A stretch of 64,000 nucleotides of DNA from Mycobacterium intracellulare ATCC 13950 (GTDB taxonomy: Bacteria; Actinomycetota; Actinomycetes; Mycobacteriales; Mycobacteriaceae), in assembly GCF_000277125.1 (NCBI RefSeq), contig NC_016946.1, forward strand, positions 5,084,001 to 5,148,000, given 5' to 3'. The position numbers were made by a program, and so were the translations under genes. Shown one piece after another: positions 1-9,393 of the stretch. Numbering within the stretch: the first letter of the stretch is position 1; every line of letters starts with the position of its first letter. The notes beneath the pieces were generated by a model. That model was not told where the DNA came from and did not search any database. It saw nothing but the letters and a program-made list of their open reading frames with translations.

Positions 1-1
1 C

Positions 2-790
2 ATCGTCGACCTCACGGTGATCGGTTTGGGCCGGTACATCCCGCGGATCGCCCGCGTCGCGGCGGCCACCGAGCTGAATATCGTTGTGGCGACCGGGCTT
101 TACACCTACAACGACGTGCCGTTCCGGTTCCACTACGAGGGCCCCGGCGGATTGCTGGGCGGCCCGGAGATCATGACCGAGATGTTCGTCCGCGACATCG
201 AGCAGGGCATCGCCGACACCGGCATCAAGGCCGGAATCCTCAAGTGCGCCACCGACGAGCCCGGCATCACCCCCGGCGTCGAGCGGGTGCTGCGCGCCGT
301 CGCCCAGGCGCACAAACGCACCGGGGTGCCGATCTCCACGCACACCCACGCCGGACTGCGACGCGGCCTCGAGCAGCAACGCATCTTCGAGGAGGAGGGC
401 GTCGACCTGACCCGGGTGGTGATCGGCCATTCCGGCGACAGCACCGACATCGGCTACCTCGAGGAGTTGATCTCCGCCGGCTCCTACCTCGGCATGGATC
501 GGTTCGGCCTCGACGTGATCTCGCCGTTCGAGGAGCGGGTGCGGATCGTGGCGGAGATGTGCGAGCGTGGGCACGCCGACAGGATGGTGCTCTCCCACGA
601 CGCCAACTGCTACTTCGACGCGCTCCCCGAAGAGCTGGTGCCGCAGATGGCCCCGAACTGGCATTACCTGCACATCCACAACGACGTCATCCCCGCGCTC
701 AAGGAGCGCGGCGTCACCGACGAGCAGCTGCACACCATGCTGGTCGACAATCCGCGCCGCATCTTCGAGCGTCAGGGTGGCTATGAGTGA
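2..790 (+). CDS. php: Phosphotriesterase-like lactonase, 5' truncated by window
   Basis: Metal-dependent amidohydrolase-fold hydrolase of the phosphotriesterase/PLL family (Rv0230c type), a group whose usual activity is hydrolysis of lactones. The frame is open to the first bases of the window, so the true start and the N-terminal HxH metal pair lie outside. Visible family features are the bridging, normally carbamylated Lys in GILKCATDEPG, the His residues in STHTHAG and VIGHSGD, and the Asp in VLSHDANC. About 262 residues are present of roughly 325 expected. The last 8 bases overlap the start of the acyl-CoA ligase, suggesting co-translation. The substrate cannot be told from sequence. Confidence 0.88.
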   Translation: MVDLTVIGLGRYIPRIARVAAATELNIVVATGLYTYNDVPFRFHYEGPGGLLGGPEIMTEMFVRDIEQGIADTGIKAGILKCATDEPGITPGVERVLRAVAQAHKRTGVPISTHTHAGLRRGLEQQRIFEEEGVDLTRVVIGHSGDSTDIGYLEELISAGSYLGMDRFGLDVISPFEERVRIVAEMCERGHADRMVLSHDANCYFDALPEELVPQMAPNWHYLHIHNDVIPALKERGVTDEQLHTMLVDNPRRIFERQGGYE

Positions 791-2264
791 GCCGGTCCCG
801 CCGATCGGCACCCAGATTTCGCAGCTAGCCCAACTCGCCCCCGACGAGCCCGCCGTCACCTGTGACGGGGTGACCCTGACCCGGGCCGAGCTCGACCGCT
901 CGACGAATAGGTTGGCCCGGGCCTACGCAGAGCGGGGCGTGGGCGTCGGCGACTACGTGACCATGGTGCTGCCGAACTCGATCGAGTGGATCCAGGCCGC
1001 CGTGGCCTGCTGGAAGCTGGGCGCGGTGCCCCAGCCGCTGTCGGCTCGGCTGCCCGACGCGGAGTTGGCGGGCCTGCTCGAATTGCGGCCACCGGCCTTG
1101 TTGGTGGGGCGCGATCATGTCGAATTCCCCTGCGTGCCAGCGGGTTTCGTGCCCGATCCGGCGCTGCCGGACGGCGCGCTGCCCGAGGCGGTGTCGCCGG
1201 TGTGGAAGGCGATGGGATCCGGCGGCAGCACCGGGCGGCCCAAGCTGATCGAATCCGGCGGCGACAGCCGGATACCGCCGCTGATCGGCTACCCGCTGGG
1301 CGCCCAGGAGGGCGACACCACGCTGGTGCCGGTGCCGCTGAGCCACAACACGGGCTTCACCACCGCCACCATCGCCCTGCTGATGCGCCATCACCTGGTG
1401 CTGATGAGCCGGTTCGATCCGGTTCAGTTCCTCCGGCTGATCACCGATCATCGCGTCACGTTCCTGACGACGGTGCCGACGATCATGCAGCGGACGCTGC
1501 CGGTCTATCACGCCGACCCCGCCTCGTACGACCTGTCGTCGCTGCGACGGTTCTGGCACCTGGGGGCGCCGTGCCCGCCGGCCATCAAGCAGGCCTGGAT
1601 CGACCTGCTGGGCCCGGAGAAAGTGTGGGAACTCTACGGCGGCACCGAATTACAGGCGCTGACCTTCATCTCCGGCGACCAGTGGCTGGCGCACCGGGGT
1701 TCGGTGGGCGTGGTCGTCGCCGGCGAGATGAAGGTGCTCGACGACGACGGCAACCCGTGCCCGCCCGGCGTGGTCGGCGAGATCTACATGCGGCCCGGGC
1801 CAGACAGCGCGCCCACCTACCGCTACGTCGGCGCCACGGCGAAAAGCCGCGACGGCTGGGACTCGCTGGGCGACCTCGGGTATTTCGACGACGACGGCTT
1901 CCTGTACCTGTCGGACCGGCGGGTCGACATGTTCACCGTCGGCGGCCGCAACGTCTACCCCGCCGAAATCGAGAACGCGCTGTCGGCGCACCCGGACGTG
2001 TTGTCGTGTCTGGTCGTCGGAGTTCCGCACGGGGACCTGGGCCAGGTGCCCTACGCCCTGGTGCACACGGCCGACGGCTCCACCCTGGATTCCGTTGGCG
2101 TGCAGGCGTTCCTGCGCGAACACCTGGCGGCGTACAAGGTTCCACCCAGCCCCGACTTCATCGAACTCGTCAACACCCCGTTGCGTGACGACGCCGGCAA
2201 GGCCCGCCGCTCGGCGGTGCGGGACCGGATCCTGCAGCGGCTCCAGACCGCGGAAGCCGGCTGA
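783..2264 (+). CDS. Acyl-CoA synthetase (class I adenylate-forming ligase)
   Basis: Activates a carboxylic acid as acyl-AMP and then forms the CoA thioester. At 493 residues it is close to normal FadD/bile-acid-CoA-ligase length. The phosphate-binding loop reads GSGGSTGRPK (about residues 144-153). The A5 region WELYGGTE, the hinge region LSDRRVDMFTVGGRNVYPAEIE and the C-terminal DDAGKARR segment holding the catalytic Lys are visible. The ATG at 783 overlaps the lactonase gene by 8 bases and was chosen because translation from further upstream gives low-complexity sequence shadowing the preceding gene. Its coupling to a lactonase suggests that the opened hydroxy acid could be its substrate, which is inference. 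Confidence 0.85.
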   Translation: MSEPVPPIGTQISQLAQLAPDEPAVTCDGVTLTRAELDRSTNRLARAYAERGVGVGDYVTMVLPNSIEWIQAAVACWKLGAVPQPLSARLPDAELAGLLELRPPALLVGRDHVEFPCVPAGFVPDPALPDGALPEAVSPVWKAMGSGGSTGRPKLIESGGDSRIPPLIGYPLGAQEGDTTLVPVPLSHNTGFTTATIALLMRHHLVLMSRFDPVQFLRLITDHRVTFLTTVPTIMQRTLPVYHADPASYDLSSLRRFWHLGAPCPPAIKQAWIDLLGPEKVWELYGGTELQALTFISGDQWLAHRGSVGVVVAGEMKVLDDDGNPCPPGVVGEIYMRPGPDSAPTYRYVGATAKSRDGWDSLGDLGYFDDDGFLYLSDRRVDMFTVGGRNVYPAEIENALSAHPDVLSCLVVGVPHGDLGQVPYALVHTADGSTLDSVGVQAFLREHLAAYKVPPSPDFIELVNTPLRDDAGKARRSAVRDRILQRLQTAEAG

Positions 2265-2375
2265 CCCGACACCTTCGAAATCGGCGGCAAGCCACTCGAT
2301 ATGAGGCGGCGGGGGGCGCTCGAGAGCAAGAAGTGATACTTGTCGAGTCCTGTCATCACCGGGTAATGGAGAACG

Positions 2376-3479
2376 ATGCCGCCTAAGTCACCGTCATCGA
2401 CCCCGAAACTGCCGCCCGCCCGGGTGGCTCGCGCGGTCGAACGAGTCCGTCATCATGTGGGGCGGCTATACCTGCGCCTGGCTCCCCCGCCGATCGCGGT
2501 CATCGACATCATCTTCGGCGCCTTTCTGTCGCAGGCCATCTCGGCATCCGCGCAGCTGGGTATCGCCGACGAGCTGGCCGCGGGCCCGCTGACCAAGGAG
2601 GAACTGGCGGGGCGCATCGGGGCCGACCCGGACAGCGTGGCGCGGCTGATGCGGTTGCTGATCAGCCGCGGCGTGTTTCGCAGGCGCCGCGACGGCCGTT
2701 TCGCACTGAACGCGCTGGCCGACACCTTGCGCACCGATTCGCCGGTCTCGACGCGTGGGGCCGCCCTGCTTTTCGGTTCGCCGCAGCACCGGGCGAACTG
2801 GACGCGGCTGGCCGACGCGGTGCGCACCGGAGAGCCGAACCCCCCGAAAGTGTTCGGTAAGGACTTCTTCGACTATCTCCGCGACGACCCCGAGTTCGCG
2901 GAGATCTTCAACAGCGCCATGACCTCCACGTCGTCGGTGCTGGAGGCGGCGGTGGTCGCGGCCTACGACTTCACCCAATTCGGTGTCATCGCCGACATCG
3001 GTGGCGGCCACGGCCGGCTACTCTCGTCGATTCTCGCCGCCGCCCCCGATGCCCGCGGCGTGCTGTTCGACCTCCCCGAGGCGGTCGAGGGGGCGCCACC
3101 GGTGTTGACCGGGCACGGTGTCGCCGACCGAGTCACCGTGACGGGCGGGTCGTTCTTCGAAAGCGTGCCGGCCGCTGACGCCTATGTGATGAAGAACGTC
3201 ATCCACGACTGGCCCGATGACAAGGCCGTCGCGATCCTGGGCACCGTCAAAGCCGCGGCCCCTCCGGGCGCGACGCTGCTGCTGCTGGAGATGGTCGTCC
3301 CCGATCACGACCGCGAATTCCTCGGCCACTACGCCGATATGGAGATGCTGGTAATGGCGGGCGCACTGGAACGCAGCCTCACGCAGTGGACCGACCTACT
3401 CCGGCAGGGCGGCTTCCGGCTGCAGCGCGTGGTGCAGACGGCAGGGCCGCTCTGCGTCATCGAAGCCGTGCCCAGCTAG
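2376..3479 (+). CDS. SAM-dependent O-methyltransferase (class II, HIOMT/CrtF-like)
   Basis: A 367-residue methyltransferase with an N-terminal winged-helix dimerisation domain (about residues 50-150: ELAAGPLTKEELAGRIGA, then LMRLLISRGVF) and a C-terminal Rossmann domain. SAM-binding motif I is IADIGGGHGRLL (about residue 208). The segment MKNVIHDWPDDKAV carries the His that acts as general base in plant-type O-methyltransferases and hydroxyneurosporene methyltransferase. The likely substrate is a hydroxylated aromatic or polyketide compound. No biosynthetic neighbours define it. It starts about 110 bases after the ligase on the same strand and may be transcribed separately. Confidence 0.82.
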   Translation: MPPKSPSSTPKLPPARVARAVERVRHHVGRLYLRLAPPPIAVIDIIFGAFLSQAISASAQLGIADELAAGPLTKEELAGRIGADPDSVARLMRLLISRGVFRRRRDGRFALNALADTLRTDSPVSTRGAALLFGSPQHRANWTRLADAVRTGEPNPPKVFGKDFFDYLRDDPEFAEIFNSAMTSTSSVLEAAVVAAYDFTQFGVIADIGGGHGRLLSSILAAAPDARGVLFDLPEAVEGAPPVLTGHGVADRVTVTGGSFFESVPAADAYVMKNVIHDWPDDKAVAILGTVKAAAPPGATLLLLEMVVPDHDREFLGHYADMEMLVMAGALERSLTQWTDLLRQGGFRLQRVVQTAGPLCVIEAVPS

Positions 3480-3511
3480 CGGTATGTCATGCCAATAGCA
3501 CCAGCAGACGT

Positions 3512-3700
3512 CTAGGTGGACACCGGAAAGTCTTGGCCCTCGCGGACATCGGCCTCGGTCGCGCCGACGTGATACACCTCGAACGCCTTGGCCGACAATG
3601 CCGGCCAGCGGTGCGGTCGGTTGGGCGAGAAATCGGTCATGAGTTCGACGACCCCATGAGGCGATGCCGTTGTCAAGTCGAAGTCGAATCTCGTGCGCAC
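3512..3700 (-). pseudogene. Truncated SRPBCC (START-like) domain gene
   Basis: A 62-codon reading frame whose first ~59 residues (MRTRFDFDL, then ELMTDFSPNRPHRW, EVYHVGATEADVREG) look like the N-terminus of a mycobacterial SRPBCC/polyketide-cyclase-like protein of about 150 residues. After DFP it runs into VST and a stop. The downstream 30 bases up to the methyltransferase stop do not resume the family, in any frame I checked. Interpreted as a gene whose 3' two-thirds were deleted. The family assignment is from memory of similar proteins. Confidence 0.5.
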
Positions 3701-3720
3701 CCCGACGAACGTATCAGCCT

Positions 3721-3758
3721 GTCAGCGCCGGTGAACCTGCCCTTCGGTTGGCGCTGAC
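3721..3758 (-). terminator. Stem-loop downstream of the acyltransferase gene
   Basis: GTCAGCGCC (3721-3729) is perfectly complementary to GGCGCTGAC (3750-3758), and an inner AACC/GGTT pair extends the hairpin. It lies about 30 bases past the stop codon of the minus-strand acyltransferase gene. There is no U-tract, as is common for mycobacterial terminator candidates. It could also be a processing site. Confidence 0.45.
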
Positions 3759-3788
3759 GCGCTGGAAACGATAGACGGACCGCAGCGG

Positions 3789-5024
3789 CTAGGGCGCGAT
3801 CGCGTCCGCCTCCGCATCGACGGCCTGCGCGGAATCTGCGGGTCGCTCGCGTTTCTCCCAGCGCCGCAAGGCTTCTCGGCAGGGCGACTCCACCAGCGCG
3901 TAGCTGACGGCGGCGATCGCGAACCCGAAGACCAGGGTCAGCACCAACACCGTCGGCATGTTGCCGGTGAACGGAAACGTCCCGACGACCGGAAACACCA
4001 TGGCCAGCGCGGCCAGGTGCCAGATGAACAGGCCGTAGGACCAGCGGCCCAGGGTGACCATGGCGGTGGTCCCCAAGAGCCGGTGCGGCGTGTCCGGCCG
4101 GTCCAGCACCAGCGGCGCGACCAACGCGAAGGCCACCAGCGCGCCCATCGCGGTCTTCACCGCGAACTGCGCGGGCTTGCCGGGCACCAGACCCTCCGGC
4201 CCGGCCAGCGGCGAGGCCGCGACCAGGTAGGCCGCCGCCGCGACGACGGCCATCACCAGGCGGTGACGCGCGATGCGGTGCGGGAACCCGACGCCGCTGT
4301 GGACCCACTCGGCCAGCAGCATGCCGGCGGCGAACCAGGAGAAGAACGCCGGCGGCCAGTTGAGCGGGTTGACGCCCTCGGCCGCGTGGCCCGGCACCCA
4401 GCCCCACGCCCAGCTCAGCGCCCCCAGCGCGGCGATCGCTGGCACCCGCGCGCGCACCGGGAGCCGGCGGGCCAGCAGCGCGAGCACCGGCAGCGCCAGA
4501 TAGAAGCTGACCTCGACGGACAGGCTCCACATCTGGGTCAGCCCGCCGGTCAGCGTGAGCGGCACATAGATCTGGGTGAGCGTCAGGTTGGCCAGCCACA
4601 CCGTCGGGCTGGCGTGGTCGGCGTCGGGCAGCAGCGTCAGGATCACCACGACCGCCACCAGGTAAGCGGGCATGATGCGCACGACCCTGGACCGCAGGTA
4701 GTGGCCGGTGCGGGGGCGGGGTCCCAGATCCCTTGCCGCCCCGGCGTGTCCGCGCCACAGCAAGAAACCCGACAGCGCGAAGAACACCGCGACGGCGAGG
4801 TCGAACCGGCCGAACAGCCGGCCGGAGGCGCCGCTGGAGTGCCCGGTCTGGAAGGCGACGTGGGTGACCACCACGCCCATCGCCGCGCAGGCGCGCATCC
4901 CTTCCACCGCCGGCAGGAAGCTGCGCACCCCGCCCACCCGCTGGTCGTCGCTCACCACCACAGTGTGCCCGTGCTGGGTTGCCCGGCGAATGGGTACACC
5001 CGAAGGACCCGCCCGCGCGAGCAT
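3789..5024 (-). CDS. Membrane acyltransferase 3, TmaT/Rv0228-like
   Basis: Integral membrane acyltransferase family 3 protein of 411 residues with about ten hydrophobic helices. It opens with the family pattern FLPAVEGMRACAAMGVVVTH, where the His is the catalytic residue, followed by AVFFALSGFLLWR and LRSRVVRIMPAYL. The WSLSVEVSFYLALPVLALL segment is typical. It matches Rv0228, which I recall as the homologue of corynebacterial TmaT, reported to acetylate trehalose monomycolate before MmpL-type export. It is divergent from the DUF3068 gene, as in M. tuberculosis. The start is uncertain: GTG at 4955 would give about 388 residues and removes an unconserved-looking N-terminus. Confidence 0.83.
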   Translation of the reverse strand: MLARAGPSGVPIRRATQHGHTVVVSDDQRVGGVRSFLPAVEGMRACAAMGVVVTHVAFQTGHSSGASGRLFGRFDLAVAVFFALSGFLLWRGHAGAARDLGPRPRTGHYLRSRVVRIMPAYLVAVVVILTLLPDADHASPTVWLANLTLTQIYVPLTLTGGLTQMWSLSVEVSFYLALPVLALLARRLPVRARVPAIAALGALSWAWGWVPGHAAEGVNPLNWPPAFFSWFAAGMLLAEWVHSGVGFPHRIARHRLVMAVVAAAAYLVAASPLAGPEGLVPGKPAQFAVKTAMGALVAFALVAPLVLDRPDTPHRLLGTTAMVTLGRWSYGLFIWHLAALAMVFPVVGTFPFTGNMPTVLVLTLVFGFAIAAVSYALVESPCREALRRWEKRERPADSAQAVDAEADAIAP

Positions 5025-5143
5025 CAGGTTCGTAAGCCGCCGCCTTACTTTCTGCTGTTAGGGTCAAACGAGTTTGCCCCGGGCTGCTCGCTCGGGTCGG
5101 GTCGCGGCTGAGAAATGCAAGGACATGAGGAGGGCACAGCGAC

Positions 5144-6457
5144 GTGAACCGAGCAGTCATGTTGCGGTTCGCCGCATGCGGGATCATCGGACTCGGAGCC
5201 GCCCTGCTGATCGCCGCGCTGCTGTTGTCGACGTACACCACCAGCAGGATCACCAAGGTCCCCCTGGACCTCGACGCCACGCTGGTCGGCGACGGCACCG
5301 GGACGGCGCTGGACTCCGCGTCGTTGTCCACCGACCACGTCGTCGTCAACCAGAACGTGCCGCTGGTCTCCCAGCAGCAGATCAGCGTCGAGTCGCCCGC
5401 CAACGCCGACGTGGTCACCCTGCAGGTCGGAAGTTCGTTGCGGCGCACGGACAAGCAGAAGGACAGCGGGCTGCTGCTGGCAATCGTCGACACCGTCACG
5501 CTCAACCGCAAGACCGCGCTGGCCGTCTCCGACGACACCCACACCGGCGGCTCGGTCCAGAAGCCGCGCGCCGTGAACGACGAGAACCCGCCCACGGCGA
5601 TGCCCCTGCGGCACGACGGGCTGTCGTACCGGTTTCCGTTCCACACCGAGAAGAAGACCTATCCCTACTTCGATCCGATCGCCCAGAAGCCGTTCGACGT
5701 CAACTACGACACCGAGGAAGACGTCAACGGGCTGACCACCTACAAGTTCACCCAGAACGTCGGCTACAACGCCGACGGCAAGCTGGTGGCCCCGGTGGCG
5801 TACCCGTCGCTGCTGGCCGGCAACGAGGACGCCAAGCAGACCACGTCGGCGTCGATGTGGGGCGTCCAGGGCGGCGATCCGAACGAACAGATCACCATGA
5901 CCCGCTACTACGCGGCGCAGCGCACGTTCTGGGTGGACCCGGTGTCGGGCACCATCGTCAAGCAGACCGTGCACGCCGACCACTACTTCGCCCGGGACCC
6001 GCTCAAGCCGGAGCTCACGCTGGCCGACTACAAGGTCACCTCGAACGAGGACACCGTCGAATCCCAGGTCAACGCCGCCCGCGACGAGCGCGACCGGCTG
6101 GCGCTGTGGTCGCGGGTGCTGCCCATCACGTTCACCGCGGTCGGGCTGATCGCGCTGGTCGGCGGGGGGCTGCTCGCCTCGTTCAGCCTGCGCAGCGAGA
6201 GCGCGCTGACCGACCCCGGCCTGGATCGCGGCGATCAGGACTTCTTCGGCCGCAGCGGCCTCGAGGAGCCGGTGCCCGGGGCCGAGGCCGAGACGGAGAA
6301 GCTGCCCACCCAGCGTCCCGATCTGCGCCAGGAGTCCGGCGGGGATCCGCCCGGCTCGGCCGGCTCGCCTGGGGCCCCCGGACCGTCCGGCCCGGACGAG
6401 CCCACCGAGGCGGGCCCCACCGAGTCCAACCCGCCCGGCCCGCACGACCGCGAATAG
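5144..6457 (+). CDS. DUF3068 membrane protein (Rv0227c family)
   Basis: A 437-residue envelope protein with an N-terminal membrane anchor (about residues 7-29), a large extracytoplasmic domain, a second transmembrane helix near residues 328-350 (VLPITFTAVGLIALVGGGLL) and a Pro/Gly/Glu-rich cytosolic tail. It belongs to the DUF3068 family. I recall that corynebacterial and mycobacterial members were linked to lipomannan maturation and lipoarabinomannan synthesis. The GTG start follows an AGGAGG-type ribosome site near 5126. The stop lies 21 bases before the next gene, so the two probably form an operon. Confidence 0.85.
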   Translation: MNRAVMLRFAACGIIGLGAALLIAALLLSTYTTSRITKVPLDLDATLVGDGTGTALDSASLSTDHVVVNQNVPLVSQQQISVESPANADVVTLQVGSSLRRTDKQKDSGLLLAIVDTVTLNRKTALAVSDDTHTGGSVQKPRAVNDENPPTAMPLRHDGLSYRFPFHTEKKTYPYFDPIAQKPFDVNYDTEEDVNGLTTYKFTQNVGYNADGKLVAPVAYPSLLAGNEDAKQTTSASMWGVQGGDPNEQITMTRYYAAQRTFWVDPVSGTIVKQTVHADHYFARDPLKPELTLADYKVTSNEDTVESQVNAARDERDRLALWSRVLPITFTAVGLIALVGGGLLASFSLRSESALTDPGLDRGDQDFFGRSGLEEPVPGAEAETEKLPTQRPDLRQESGGDPPGSAGSPGAPGPSGPDEPTEAGPTESNPPGPHDRE

Positions 6458-6478
6458 CCCGGCCCGGATGCGGTAGCC

Positions 6479-8197
6479 GTGCGCTGGACCCGACCCGGGT
6501 ACGCACTGGTCCTGGCGCTGCTGGTGGTCGGGCCGCTGCTGGCCCCGGGGTACCTGCTGCTGCGTGACGCCGTCTCGACGCCGCGGTCATACCTGTCCGA
6601 CACCGCCCTGGGGTTGACCTCGGCGCCGCGCGCCACCCCCCAGGATTTCGCGGTGGCGCTCGCCTCGCATGTGGTCGACGGCGGCATCGTGGTCAAAGCG
6701 CTGCTCGTGGTGGGGTTGTGGCTGGCGGGCTGGGGCGCGGCCCGGCTCGTCGAGGTGGCCCTGCCGCCTGCGGGCGCGCCCGGGCAGTTCGTCGCGATCA
6801 CGCTGGCGATCTGGAATCCCTATGTCGCCGAACGACTTCTGCAGGGCCATTGGAGCCTGCTGGTCGGCTACGGCTGCCTGCCCTGGGTGGCGACGGCCAT
6901 GCTGACGTTGCGCGCGGGATCCGGCTCGCTGTTCGGGCTGGCCTTCTGGATCGCGCTGGCCGGTCTGACCCCGACCGGGCTGCTGTTGGCCGCGACGGTG
7001 GCGCTGGTCTGCGTGGCCGCCCCGGGTGACGGCACGGCCGGGCCCTGGCCGCGCCGGTGGTGCGCCGCGGCGGCGCTGGGCGTCGCGCTGGTGGCCGCGC
7101 TGCCGTGGTTGGTCGCGTCGGCGCTGGGCGCTTCGCTGACCGCCCACACCGCGGCGAACCGGCTGGGGGTCGAGGCATTCGCGCCGCGCGCCGAGCCCGG
7201 CCTGGGCACGCTCGCCAGCCTGGCCAGCCTCGGCGGAATCTGGAACGGCGACGCCGTACCCGCTTCGCGCGCCACGCTTTTCGCGGTGTCCTCGGCCGTG
7301 GTGCTGCTCGGGATCGTGGCGGCGGGCCTGCCGGCGGTCGCCCGCCGGTCGGTGGCGGTTCCGCTGCTGGTGCTGGCCGCGGTGTCGGTGCTGGTTCCCG
7401 CGGCGCTGGCCACCGGGCCGGGCCTGCACCTGCTGGGCGCGGTGGTCGACGCCGTGCCGGGATTCGGCGTGCTGCGCGACGGGCAGAAGTGGGTGGCGCT
7501 CGCCGTGCCCGGCTACACGGTGGCGGGCGCCGGCGCGGTGGTGACGTTGCGACGGTGGACGCCGCCGCCTGCGGACGTTGCGGCGGCGCTCGTCTGCTGC
7601 CTGGCGCTGCTCCTGGCGCTGCCCGACCTGGCCTGGGGGGTGTGGGGCAAGGTGTCGCCGGTGCACTACCCGCACGGATGGACCGCCGTCGCCGCGGCGA
7701 TCAACGCACGGCCGGCCGCGGTGGCGGTATTGCCGGCCGGGACGATGCGGCTCTTCTTCTGGTCGGGCGCCGCGCCGGTGCTGGACCCGCTGCCGCGCTG
7801 GGTGCGCGCCGAGGTGCTGAGCAGCGGCGACCTGGTGATCTCGGGGTCCACCATCGCAGGCGAGGGCGCGCACGCCCGCGAAGTGCAGCGGCTGCTTCTG
7901 GCCGGGCCCGATCCGTCGGCGCTGGCGGCGGCGGGCGTGGGATGGCTGGTGGTGGAATCGGACAGCGCCGGCGACATGGGGGCGGCCGCCCGCACCCTGG
8001 GCGCGCTGGCGCCGGTCTACCGGGACGACGCGATCGCGCTCTACCGGGTCGGCGGGCAAAGCGCCGGGGTGTCGGCCGATCGCCGGGTGGTGACGGTGAT
8101 CGCCCATGCGGCGTGGCTGGCGTTGTTGGTCGCGGGCGGCGCCGGCGCGGGAATCGGCGCGTGGCGGCGCCGCGCCTCGGTCAGCCCCGCCCGGTGA
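6479..8197 (+). CDS. Polytopic membrane protein, Rv0226c-like (possible GT-C fold)
   Basis: A 572-residue hydrophobic protein with at least ten predicted membrane helices and an extracytoplasmic segment around residues 395-520. It corresponds to Rv0226c by position between the DUF3068 and GT4 genes and by overall layout. The helix-rich N-terminal two thirds and the loop containing WNPYVAERLLQGHW resemble polyprenyl-phosphate-sugar-dependent GT-C glycosyltransferases, but no catalytic DxD-type motif could be assigned with confidence. GTG start. The 3' end overlaps the convergent glycosyltransferase gene by 17 bases. Confidence 0.8.
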   Translation: MRWTRPGYALVLALLVVGPLLAPGYLLLRDAVSTPRSYLSDTALGLTSAPRATPQDFAVALASHVVDGGIVVKALLVVGLWLAGWGAARLVEVALPPAGAPGQFVAITLAIWNPYVAERLLQGHWSLLVGYGCLPWVATAMLTLRAGSGSLFGLAFWIALAGLTPTGLLLAATVALVCVAAPGDGTAGPWPRRWCAAAALGVALVAALPWLVASALGASLTAHTAANRLGVEAFAPRAEPGLGTLASLASLGGIWNGDAVPASRATLFAVSSAVVLLGIVAAGLPAVARRSVAVPLLVLAAVSVLVPAALATGPGLHLLGAVVDAVPGFGVLRDGQKWVALAVPGYTVAGAGAVVTLRRWTPPPADVAAALVCCLALLLALPDLAWGVWGKVSPVHYPHGWTAVAAAINARPAAVAVLPAGTMRLFFWSGAAPVLDPLPRWVRAEVLSSGDLVISGSTIAGEGAHAREVQRLLLAGPDPSALAAAGVGWLVVESDSAGDMGAAARTLGALAPVYRDDAIALYRVGGQSAGVSADRRVVTVIAHAAWLALLVAGGAGAGIGAWRRRASVSPAR

Positions 8198-9350
8198 CTA
8201 GTCCGTGCACCGTGCGGCCGCAGTGCACCGCGTCCAGCACGCCGCGCATCGCGTCGGCGCTTTGCGCCCAGGAGAACTCGCCGCTGCGGGTGTGCGCCTT
8301 GGCGCCGAGTTGGTCGCGCAGCACCGGATCGGCGAGCAGTTCCTCAAGACGGTCCACCAGCTCGGCGTGGGTGTCCACCAAGATCCCGGTCACCTCGTCG
8401 ACGATCGAGTCCGACAGGCCGCCCGAGGACCGGTAGCCGATGGTCGGCACCGAGTGCTGGGCCGCCTCGATGACCGCCAGCCCCCAGCCCTCCTTGCGCG
8501 AGGGCAGCACGTGCACCCAAGCCGCTTGCAGCACATGGTGTTTCGTCACGTCGTCGACGTGACCGTGGAACGTCACCGCGGCGCAGATGCCGAGCCGTCG
8601 CGCGTGCTCGACGAGCCGCTCGCGCCACCAGCCGTCCCCGACGATGTCGAGATGCAGGCCCGGCGTCCGCGGCAGCAGCGCCGCGACCGCTTCGAGCGCG
8701 TCCTCGATCTGCTTGTGGGGCACCAGCCGCGACAACACGACCACGCGCGGCGCGGACGCGCGCGGGCCCGACAACGATTGCGCCGGCGCCAGATCCAGGC
8801 CGTTGCGCACCACCGCGATCTGCGCGCCATTGACGCCCAGGGTGACCAGGTCCCGCGCGGACGGCAGCGACACCGTCACGTACTGGTTGCGCCGGTTCAC
8901 CCGGGGCGACAGCGTCGACTCGACGAACCAGCCGAGCCGGCCGAGCACCGGGCCGGCCACCGGCCACTGCTGGCGGTGGCAGTGATGCACCAGCACCACC
9001 ACGCGGCGGCCGTAGACCAGCCGCGCCAAAAAGGGCAACCCATTCTGTGTGTCGACGACCACGTCGGGCCGCACCTTGCGCAGCGGGCCCACCCCGAGCC
9101 GGGCCGCCGCCATCGCCAGCAACGCCCAGACGTACACCGAGTACCGGCCACCGGCGCGGTCGATCCGCACGCCGTCGACGACTTCGCGGCGCGCCGCGCC
9201 GGGATAGCGGGCGGTGCGCAGCGTGACGTCGATCCCCGAGGCGGCCAGCTGCGCACCGATGCGCTGCAGATAGGCTTCGCTGCCGCCGCCCTGCGGGTGC
9301 CCGGTATCGCGCCAGCACAGCAGCAGGACCGAGCGCAGAGCAGACATCAC
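8181..9350 (-). CDS. GT4-family glycosyltransferase, Rv0225-like
   Basis: A 389-residue retaining glycosyltransferase with GT-B fold. The N-terminal domain has the acceptor-side glycine loop GHPQGGGSEAYLQRIG. The C-terminal domain carries VVVLSRLVPHKQIEDAL and the nucleotide-sugar EX7E motif in PSRKEGWGLAVIEAAQ. It corresponds to Rv0225. The setting, next to DUF3068 and membrane proteins tied to lipoglycan and mycolate biogenesis, suggests a role in envelope glycan or glycolipid assembly, with unknown donor and acceptor. It converges on the upstream membrane-protein gene with a 17-base overlap. Confidence 0.85.
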   Translation of the reverse strand: MMSALRSVLLLCWRDTGHPQGGGSEAYLQRIGAQLAASGIDVTLRTARYPGAARREVVDGVRIDRAGGRYSVYVWALLAMAAARLGVGPLRKVRPDVVVDTQNGLPFLARLVYGRRVVVLVHHCHRQQWPVAGPVLGRLGWFVESTLSPRVNRRNQYVTVSLPSARDLVTLGVNGAQIAVVRNGLDLAPAQSLSGPRASAPRVVVLSRLVPHKQIEDALEAVAALLPRTPGLHLDIVGDGWWRERLVEHARRLGICAAVTFHGHVDDVTKHHVLQAAWVHVLPSRKEGWGLAVIEAAQHSVPTIGYRSSGGLSDSIVDEVTGILVDTHAELVDRLEELLADPVLRDQLGAKAHTRSGEFSWAQSADAMRGVLDAVHCGRTVHGLVTGRG

Positions 9351-9393
9351 CGGTCAGCCTAATGGGAATCGGTCGGCGCGCCATGCGGGACCG

